Shown one piece after another: positions 57,746-64,000 of a stretch of 64,000 nt of DNA. The notes beneath the pieces are model-generated. The model did no database searches. It was not told where the DNA came from and worked only from the letters and a program-made list of their open reading frames with translations. Source of the stretch: Lawsonella clevelandensis (GTDB lineage: Bacteria; Actinomycetota; Actinomycetes; Mycobacteriales; Mycobacteriaceae); NCBI RefSeq assembly GCF_001293125.1, contig NZ_CP009312.1, positions 186,001 to 250,000 on the forward strand, read 5' to 3'. The position numbers and the translations under genes were made by a program. Position 1 is the stretch's first letter. Each line of letters starts with the position of its first letter.

Positions 57746-59173
57746 ATGACTGCAGCACATTATGATCTTGTCGTCATTGGTACCGGCTCTGGTAACTCAC
57801 TTTTCGATGAACGCTTTGACAATCTGAAGATCGCTCTCTGCGAGGACAAGATTTTCGGTGGCACCTGCCTCAATGTCGGGTGTATTCCCACCAAGATGTT
57901 TGTTTACCCCGCTGATCGTATTCATGACCTGGAGGATCTGGATCGTCTAGGCGTCAACGCCCAGGTTAATGAGGTGCGGTGGACGGAAATCGTCGATCGA
58001 GTGTGGAACCGCATCGATCCTATCGCCGCTGGTGGCGAACGTTACCGTGTGGAAGACTGCAGCAATATCGATGTTTATGGGCATGCTGAATTCATTGGCA
58101 AAAAACGTTTCCAGGTAACTGACCGCAACGGCACCGACACTCATGAAATCACCGCCGACCGTGTTGTGCTGGCGGCTGGCTCGCGCGCGGCTGTTCCCGG
58201 ATTGGTCACCGAGTCTGGGGTGCAGTACTACACTAACGAAGACATTATGCGCATCGACCGTGTTCCGGAGCATCTTGTTATTCTCGGCTCGGGCTATATC
58301 GCCACCGAGTTCGCCAATGTATTTTCTGGGATGGGCGCACAAGTGACACTGATCGGCCGTTCCCAGGTGCTCCTCAAGCACCTTGACCATGAAATTGCTG
58401 AACTCTTTACAAAGATCGCACGCAAGAAATGGGATGTTCGGCTCGGACAGGGCACTACGGCCATCGACCAGATAGAAAAGCAGCGTGAAGATGGCTCCTC
58501 GTACCTCGAGACCACCGTCACCTTTGAGGACGGTAGCACGGTTACTGGCGATGCTTTCCTCGTTGCTACCGGCCGTACTCCCAACGTTGATCGCCTGGGG
58601 CTCGAGAACGGCTCCGGTGTCACGGTTGACAAGGGCCGTGTCGTGGTCGATGAGTTTGGCCGCACTACCGCACCTGATGTGTGGGCCTTCGGAGATATTT
58701 CGTCCCCTTATCAACTCAAGCATGTTGCTAATGCGGAGATGCGCGCTGTCCAACACAACCTCATGGCGGATTCGCCTGCAGATTATCAGGAGATGCCCCA
58801 CCAGGTGGTTCCGGCTGCTATCTTCACCAACCCTCAGATTGCCAATGTCGGTCTCACTGAGGAGGAAGCCCGTGCTAAGGGTGACTCAGAGGGCTTCTCT
58901 GTGACAGTCAAAGTTCAGAAGTACGGTGATGTCGCCTACGGCTGGGCTATGGAAGATAAGCACGGGATCATCAAACTCATTGCGAACGCGGCAACTGGTG
59001 AGCTGCTCGGGGCACACCTGCTCGGGCATGAAGCTAGCCTGCTTATTCAGCCCATTATTCAGGCCATGAGCTTTGATCTGAAGGTTCCTGACATGGCGCG
59101 TGGTCAATACTGGATTCATCCTGCATTGACCGAAGTTGTAGAGAACGCTTTGTTGGGTCTCGGTATTCAGTAA
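57746..59173 (+). CDS. mtr: Mycothione reductase
   Basis: NADPH-dependent flavoenzyme reducing mycothione to mycothiol in the cytoplasm. The redox pair is Cys41/Cys46 in GGTCLNVGCIPTK; FAD and NADPH loops are VVIGTGSGNS and VILGSGYIATEFA; the catalytic His458-Glu463 pair is in HPALTEVVE. The 475 residues match the family and NVGCIPTKMFVYPAD is typical of Mtr rather than lipoamide dehydrogenase. It is divergent from the broken chelatase gene. Its presence implies a mycothiol-based thiol system. Confidence 0.93.
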   Translation: MTAAHYDLVVIGTGSGNSLFDERFDNLKIALCEDKIFGGTCLNVGCIPTKMFVYPADRIHDLEDLDRLGVNAQVNEVRWTEIVDRVWNRIDPIAAGGERYRVEDCSNIDVYGHAEFIGKKRFQVTDRNGTDTHEITADRVVLAAGSRAAVPGLVTESGVQYYTNEDIMRIDRVPEHLVILGSGYIATEFANVFSGMGAQVTLIGRSQVLLKHLDHEIAELFTKIARKKWDVRLGQGTTAIDQIEKQREDGSSYLETTVTFEDGSTVTGDAFLVATGRTPNVDRLGLENGSGVTVDKGRVVVDEFGRTTAPDVWAFGDISSPYQLKHVANAEMRAVQHNLMADSPADYQEMPHQVVPAAIFTNPQIANVGLTEEEARAKGDSEGFSVTVKVQKYGDVAYGWAMEDKHGIIKLIANAATGELLGAHLLGHEASLLIQPIIQAMSFDLKVPDMARGQYWIHPALTEVVENALLGLGIQ

Positions 59174-59197
59174 CATGTGAGACGACTCTGCAACGTG

Positions 59198-59226
59198 GCC
59201 ACCAACATATTGTTGTAGCTGGTGGC
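59198..59226 (+). terminator. Terminator after mtr
   Basis: GCCACCA (59198-59204) pairs with TGGTGGC (59220-59226), with an alternative inner CAACA/TGTTG arm, and TATGTTTTTAT follows on the plus strand. It also lies in the leader of the lipase gene. Confidence 0.6.
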
Positions 59227-59269
59227 TATGTTTTTATTGGACCTTTCACACACGGGAGAAAAGACAACC

Positions 59270-60211
59270 ATGCTTCGCACTCGCTTCCTGCGCAAGACTG
59301 GAGCAACTCTTGCCGCACTAGCGTTGCTTTGTGCTCTACCGTCGGCCGGCCTTCCCCGGGCCAACGCCGATGACGCCATTGACCAAGACGAAGTCCCGAT
59401 GAAGGATGGCCTCCCCGCTATCCTGAACCATTGGGACTGTCGCTCTGCCGAGCATCCGACTCCAGTCATCATGATTCACGGGACATTCTCACGTCAGCTG
59501 AGCCAGATTGACGTCACCCAGATGCTGCACGATAACGGTTACTGCGTCTATGGGATCAATGCCGGCTACAACCCTAATACTCTCTACACCAAGATGAACC
59601 CCGAGTATTACGGACTTGCCCACGTTGATGAAACAACAGCGCAGGTAAATGCTTTCATTGAAAAAGTTAAGCGTAAGACTGGCGCAAAGAAAGTTGACCT
59701 CATCGGGCACTCCCAGGGTGGACTCATTATTCGCAATCGGATTACCCGCTACGGTGGGAAAGACGTACGCGTTGCTATGTTCCTGTCTGGTACTCATCAT
59801 GGCACCACCCTCATGGGTGCCGCGACCATGGTGAAATACGCTATGCCCCACCTTTTCCCAGTAATTGCCGAGCCGATCGTCGGCCCGGCGGTCTACGAAC
59901 AGATGGTGGGCTCGCCCTTCATGACCAACCTCAACAAGCATCGGGATACGGTCTCTGGTGTGACCTACGTCGTCATGGTCAGCCCAGATGACAAACAGGC
60001 CACTCCTTGGAAATCTGGCTTCATCACTAACCCCGTGAAGGGTGCCACCGTTTTTAATATCGACATTAAACAGTTGTGCAGCATCCCTGCGGATGACGAA
60101 ATCGGCCATTCCGACACCCACATCGATTACCGGGCACTGCGGGTTATTCGTTGGGCACTGTCCCAATCCACACGACCAGGCGCACATCCGAATTGCCTCG
60201 CTAATAGGTAG
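59270..60211 (+). CDS. Secreted triacylglycerol lipase / esterase
   Basis: Alpha/beta hydrolase of 313 residues, class-2 lipase type. A signal peptide spans about residues 1-34 (RRs then TLAALALLCALPSAG, probable cleavage after ANA). The oxyanion region is VIMIHGTFSR, the nucleophile elbow GHSQGG, and the catalytic His probably in GHSDTHIDY near the end. I chose the ATG at 59270, behind GGGAGA; an upstream ATG at 59222 is less likely. It probably acts on host or environmental lipids, which is inferred. Confidence 0.87.
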   Translation: MLRTRFLRKTGATLAALALLCALPSAGLPRANADDAIDQDEVPMKDGLPAILNHWDCRSAEHPTPVIMIHGTFSRQLSQIDVTQMLHDNGYCVYGINAGYNPNTLYTKMNPEYYGLAHVDETTAQVNAFIEKVKRKTGAKKVDLIGHSQGGLIIRNRITRYGGKDVRVAMFLSGTHHGTTLMGAATMVKYAMPHLFPVIAEPIVGPAVYEQMVGSPFMTNLNKHRDTVSGVTYVVMVSPDDKQATPWKSGFITNPVKGATVFNIDIKQLCSIPADDEIGHSDTHIDYRALRVIRWALSQSTRPGAHPNCLANR

Positions 60212-60249
60212 CGTCGGGTTAACGGATCCGCCACTGCGTATATCTCCTC

Positions 60250-60285
60250 ATCACTGTCCTGCGCGCTAGCGCGCAGGACAGTGAT
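60250..60285. terminator. 36-bp perfect palindrome between the lipase and cobQ remnant
   Basis: ATCACTGTCCTGCGCGCT is followed directly by its exact reverse complement, giving 18-bp arms with no spacer (centre CTAG). It lies between two convergent units and would serve as a bidirectional terminator, although no T-run follows. Confidence 0.75.
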
Positions 60286-61520
60286 CTATTGTGCACTGGA
60301 GAAGTTCCACCTGTGCTTCCTCCACCGCTGTGGCAGAAATAGGCGGCTTATGCAACACAAAACCAGTCTTGCCCACGGACTGTGCAACCTGCCGCAGCCA
60401 TAGCTGGCGAACCGCATCATTGTGGAAAAAACCGGGCAGTGTGTCCCCCACACAACCCCATCACCATTTTTCCGGCTGCTGCAGAGTGTTTCACTGCCTT
60501 GTCGAGACCACGGCTCCGCACCCACTGCAGATCAGCCAGTGGGTCTTTACTCCCCGGCAAGACGACAGCATCAGCACTCTCTACTTCCCCTGGCCCTCTC
60601 ACCCAATACACGTCGATGCCTGGCTCATAGGACAACGCTTCAAGATCCGTCGCATTGGCCAGGCGTGGGAAACGGATTGCGGCGATACGGAGCCGTTCTG
60701 TCCCCACTGCTGGCTGCGGCACCCCAACGTACTGGTCCTCCACTGCTTGCAACGAGTCCTCCGCACCATACCAGTAGTTCGGAACATAGGGCACTACACC
60801 CACAACAGAAACTCCAGTGCGCTCCTCCACCGTCACAAGACCCGGTTCCAGGAGTGCTTCATCCCCACGAAACTTATTGACGATGAAACCTCGCAGCAGC
60901 GCCCTATCAGCGTCATCAAGGAGCTCATATGTTCCCACGAAGTGCGCCAGCACTCCCCCACGGTCAATATCCCCCACCACAATGACCGGAATCCTGGCGG
61001 CAGCTGCCAACCCCATATTAGCGATATCGGTTGCACGCAAATTCACCTCAGCTGGAGATCCGGCCCCTTCGCACACCACAATGTCGTACTCGCGGCGCAA
61101 CTGCTGAAGGTCCTCCACACATAGCTCCCGCAATACCTACCGGTCGGGGAAATAGTCACGGGCTCCGACATCGGCCACTGGCTTGCCGTGCACGATGAGC
61201 TGTGACAGTTGGTCACTACGTGGCTTGAGGATAATGGGGTTAAGGAAGGTCGACGGGGTGATACCAGCCGCTTGGGCCTGCACGTACTGTGCTCGTCCAA
61301 TCTCTCCCCCGTCTGGGGTAACCGCAGCATTGTTGGACATGTTTTGTGCTTTGAAGGGAGCCACCCGCAGACCGCGTTGGCGCAGCGCTGCGCATAATGC
61401 GGTGACGAGCACAGATTTTCCCGCATCAGAAGTACAACCGGCGATGAGAACCGCAGGAGCAAGTTCGTCTGTGGCAGCAGACTGGGCAATCTGGAGCACT
61501 GCATCAACGAGGGTCGTCAT
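60266..61520 (-). pseudogene. cobQ: Cobyric acid synthase CobQ, broken
   Basis: The N-terminus (ATG at 61520; [11 protein letters not shown]-loop, [10 protein letters not shown]) reads to an in-frame TAG at 61137-61139, in YFPDR-stop-VLRELC where the family continues. The same frame resumes with VVCEGAGSPAEVNLR and GDIDRGG and reaches the glutaminase cysteine (GLCGG), then ends at 60417. The expected C-terminus (FFHNDAVRQLWLRQVA) is in another frame just after, so roughly 80 residues of the glutaminase domain are deleted together with a frameshift, and its catalytic His position reads Pro. Three independent lesions make this a pseudogene. Confidence 0.87.
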
Positions 61521-61548
61521 GTGCCTCTCTTTCCCTTTCACGCACACA

Positions 61549-61585
61549 AAGGGCATACCGAGTGTGTTGTTCTCAGTATGCCCTT
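61549..61585 (-). terminator. Terminator after map
   Basis: AAGGGCATAC-x-GAG (61549-61562) pairs with CTC-x-GTATGCCCTT (61572-61585); the mismatch is G-U on the minus strand and TTTGTGT follows there. It lies between the map stop and the cobQ start. Confidence 0.75.
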
Positions 61586-61602
61586 GATGTGACGATGGCT
61601 TG

Positions 61603-62490
61603 CTAACGGTGTGCGGGATCCCCACTTCCGTCTGAGCGGATGGTCAGAACTTCGTACGAATCCTCTGTCACCAGAATGGTGTGTTCGAACTGGGCAGTCC
61701 AGAGATGGTCTCGGTTTTGCACTGTCCACCCATCGTCCCAAATATCGTAGGCCAGCGAGCCTAGGTTGATCATCGGTTCGACGGTGAGTGTCATACCCGG
61801 TTCCATGATGTCGATGATGGAAGGCTCGTCGTAGTGCAACACTGCCAGACCGTTGTGGAAGGTTGGGCCAACGCCATGGCCAGTAAAGTCGCGCACGACG
61901 TTATAGCCGAACCGCTTGGCATAGGACTCGATGACGCGACCGATAACATTCACCTGGCGACCTGGTCGAATCGTCTTAATACCGCGCCACATCGCCTCAT
62001 GGGTGCGTTCTACAAGAAGGCGGTGTTCTTCGCTGGGTTCTCCGGCGAAAAATGTTGCATTCGTGTCGCCGTGTACGCCGTTCTTAAATGCGGTGACATC
62101 GATGTTGACGATATCGCCTTCCTGAATCACTGTAGAATCTGGAATGCCATGGCACACAATCTCATTGAGCGATGTACAGCAGGACTTGGTAAAGCCTCGA
62201 TATCCTAGTGTGGAGGGGTAGGCGCCGTGGTCACACATGTACTCGTGCGCAATGCGATCCACTTCGTCAGTGGTCACGCCAGGAGCAACTGCTTCCCCGG
62301 CTACCTGCAGTGCATCAGCGGCAATTGTGGAGGCTTCCCGCATTGCCTCAATAACTTCGGGAGTCTGTACATAGGGTTCACCGATGGCCTCTTGTACATC
62401 GTCCTTCCACGCATATTCTGGCCGCTCAATGCCAGCGGGAACAGTGCGGATAGGGGTGGGTTTGCCAGGGTGTAGCGGTCCTCGAGTCAT
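61603..62490 (-). CDS. map: Methionine aminopeptidase, type I
   Basis: Removes initiator methionine. Metal ligands are in [35 protein letters not shown] and FEHTILVT. At 295 residues it has the ~40-residue N-terminal extension ([20 protein letters not shown]) found in actinobacterial MapB. I chose the ATG at 62490 with GAGAGGAC upstream; the frame is open to 62520. It lies after ispG on the same strand. Confidence 0.96.
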   Translation of the reverse strand: MTRGPLHPGKPTPIRTVPAGIERPEYAWKDDVQEAIGEPYVQTPEVIEAMREASTIAADALQVAGEAVAPGVTTDEVDRIAHEYMCDHGAYPSTLGYRGFTKSCCTSLNEIVCHGIPDSTVIQEGDIVNIDVTAFKNGVHGDTNATFFAGEPSEEHRLLVERTHEAMWRGIKTIRPGRQVNVIGRVIESYAKRFGYNVVRDFTGHGVGPTFHNGLAVLHYDEPSIIDIMEPGMTLTVEPMINLGSLAYDIWDDGWTVQNRDHLWTAQFEHTILVTEDSYEVLTIRSDGSGDPAHR

Positions 62491-62538
62491 CAATAGTCCT
62501 CTCCCAGTGGGGTATTTCAAGTGGGGTGGGTAATGGGG

Positions 62539-63666
62539 TTACTGGGCAGAAAGACCTTGCTCATCGGCGATGCGCTGAGCTTCCTCAATAAGAGTGGGGA
62601 CGATCTCCTTCTCCGGTACAGTCTTAATGACCTGTCCCTTCACGAAAATCTGTCCTTTGCCATTACCTGATGCACAGCCCAAATCAGCTTCACGAGCTTC
62701 ACCTGGGCCGTTGACAACGCAACCCATAACCGCCACGCGCAACGGGAAGGATACGTCCTTGAGGCCTTCTTCGACCTCATTGGCTAGCTCAACAACATCC
62801 ACCTGGCAGCGTCCACATGAGGGGCAGGAGACGATCTCCAGGCGCTTGGGGCGAAGGTTTAAACTCCGCAGAATAGCTTCGCCGACCTTAATCTCTTCCA
62901 CCGGCGGCGCAGAAAGACTGACGCGAATAGTATCCCCAATGCCTCGTGCAAGGAGCGTACCGAAGGCAACCGACGACTTAACTGTGCCTTGGAATGCGGG
63001 GCCTGCTTCGGTAACACCCAGGTGCAATGGGTAGTCACACTGGGCTGCCAGTAGTGTGTAGGCTTGCACCATCGTCACAGGATCATGGTGTTTCACTGAG
63101 ATGGCGATGTCATGGAAGTCGTGCTCGGCGAAAAGACCTGCTTCCCAGAGCGCGGATTCGACGAGCGCCTCGGGAGTCGCCTTTCCATACTTTTCTAGCA
63201 GTCGTTTGTCGAGAGAACCAGCGTTAATACCAATACGGATAGGAATATTGGCGGCACGAGCGGCAGTGGCCACTTCCTTCACTCGTCCATCGAACTCACG
63301 AATATTGCCAGGGTTCACACGAACAGCAGCACAACCAGCATCAATAGCGGCGAAGATATAACGAGGCTGGAAGTGAATATCGGCGATAACAGGGATGGGG
63401 CTCTTTGCCGCGATTGCCGTCAACGCATCAGCATCTTCCTGCCGCGGACAGGCAACACGCACAATGTCACAGCCAGCAGCTGCGAGCTCTGCGATCTGTT
63501 GCAGAGTAGCGTTAGTGTCGTGGGTACGAGTGGTGGTCATCGATTGGACAGAGACTGGGAAATTGGAACCCACGCCCACACTACCCACCATCAGCTGACG
63601 GGTTTTCCGGCGCGGATGGAGTACCGGTTCGGGAGCTTCAGGCATTCCCAGATTCACATCGGCCAC
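62539..63666 (-). CDS. ispG: 4-hydroxy-3-methylbut-2-en-1-yl diphosphate synthase
   Basis: Iron-sulfur enzyme of the MEP isoprenoid pathway. The TIM-barrel half includes [12 protein letters not shown] and [11 protein letters not shown]; the cluster cysteines are in [11 protein letters not shown] near residue 280, with a final [10 protein letters not shown]. It has 375 residues. Translation starts with GTG at 63666 behind GAGAGGAG. It follows the rseP/rip1 gene, as in mycobacteria. Confidence 0.96.
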   Translation of the reverse strand: MADVNLGMPEAPEPVLHPRRKTRQLMVGSVGVGSNFPVSVQSMTTTRTHDTNATLQQIAELAAAGCDIVRVACPRQEDADALTAIAAKSPIPVIADIHFQPRYIFAAIDAGCAAVRVNPGNIREFDGRVKEVATAARAANIPIRIGINAGSLDKRLLEKYGKATPEALVESALWEAGLFAEHDFHDIAISVKHHDPVTMVQAYTLLAAQCDYPLHLGVTEAGPAFQGTVKSSVAFGTLLARGIGDTIRVSLSAPPVEEIKVGEAILRSLNLRPKRLEIVSCPSCGRCQVDVVELANEVEEGLKDVSFPLRVAVMGCVVNGPGEAREADLGCASGNGKGQIFVKGQVIKTVPEKEIVPTLIEEAQRIADEQGLSAQ

Positions 63667-63736
63667 GATGATTCTCCTCTCGAAAAGCTCGGGGTGTCTT
63701 TCTGTATCACTTTCTAATGCTAGTCACTGCACACGT

Positions 63737-64000
63737 TTACTGCATAAGCCGCACTGGGTTCACCACATCGGCGACTACCGTCACGATAAACAACAAAACC
63801 AGGAGACCTACCACAATTGTGGTCAGTGGGAGCAGCTTGGAGTAGTCGGCTGGCCCCAATGGCTCTTTACCGTGGAGACGGCGGATGGCATCCCGCAGTT
63901 TCTCGTAGATGATGACCATCACGTGACCGCCATCCAAAGGCGGCAATGGAATAAGGTTAAAGAGTGCTAAGCAGAAGTTAATCTGTGCCAGCAGCATTAA
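63737..64000 (-). CDS. Site-2 protease RseP/Rip1, C-terminal fragment
   Basis: Membrane metalloprotease of regulated intramembrane proteolysis. Only the last 87 residues are in the window; the frame is open through base 64000. The second active-site motif NLIPLPPLDGGH is present, followed by a final membrane helix (VVGLLVLLFIVTVVADV). Position next to ispG matches rip1 (Rv2869c, as I recall). The N-terminal HExxH half lies outside. Confidence 0.9.
   Translation of the reverse strand, partial: LMLLAQINFCLALFNLIPLPPLDGGHVMVIIYEKLRDAIRRLHGKEPLGPADYSKLLPLTTIVVGLLVLLFIVTVVADVVNPVRLMQ

Overview
The window is chromosomal DNA of a high-to-moderate GC actinobacterium of the mycolic-acid group (Mycobacteriales/Corynebacteriales). 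Three things point there: the gene order closely follows the Mycobacterium tuberculosis block Rv2725c-Rv2869c as I recall it; a mycothione reductase (mtr) implies mycothiol; and a PptT-type phosphopantetheinyl transferase, ClgR/PspA and EfpA homologues are present. A small-genome relative such as Lawsonella would fit, but the species is a guess. I see no tRNA, rRNA, CRISPR array, prophage or insertion sequence.

Layout. 1-2159: end of a fructose PTS permease and HPr. 2145-11357: hflX, dapF, an IclR regulator, miaA, a DUF349 protein, miaB, recX, recA and DUF3046. 11440-13439: bioYMN biotin ECF transporter. 13499-17030: pspA, clgR, cinA-type amidase, pgsA, an ArgA-like acetyltransferase and a YciI protein. 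17111-25699: terC behind a probable yybP-ykoY manganese riboswitch, then ftsK, rnj, dapA, thyX and dapB. 25838-30514: galK, galT, a small membrane protein and a sodium/solute symporter, apparently a galactose uptake and Leloir module. 30980-40533: pnp, a phosphoribosyltransferase, rpsO, ribF, truB, PPTase, MATE pump, nrnA and rbfA. 40803-43526: two inverted paralogous MFS transporters placed between rbfA and infB. 44010-52158: infB, ylxR, nusA, rimP, a lipoprotein plus ferritin-like protein pair, and proS. 52299-57614: efpA, cobA, cobB, cobO and a chelatase gene. 57746-60211: mtr and a secreted lipase. 60266-64000: cobQ remnant, map, ispG and the end of an rseP/rip1 site-2 protease.

Most of the window is conserved housekeeping sequence. 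The clearest unusual result is coordinated decay of cobalamin synthesis. The chelatase ChlI/ChlD gene has an in-frame TGA, a frameshift and a damaged metal-binding motif; cobB has lost its central third in frame; cobQ has an in-frame TAG, a deletion in its glutaminase domain and a frameshift. The neighbouring cobA, cobO and efpA frames are intact. I read this as reductive loss of de novo B12 synthesis.

The best regulatory finding is the terC leader: a riboswitch-like aptamer whose closing strand can also pair with the terC ribosome binding site. Others are a ClgR-box-like site upstream of clgR, four evenly spaced G5 tracts upstream of one MFS gene, and a bioN terminator hairpin made entirely of its last 12 codons plus stop. 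Nothing in the window is convincingly a wholly new multi-gene system.
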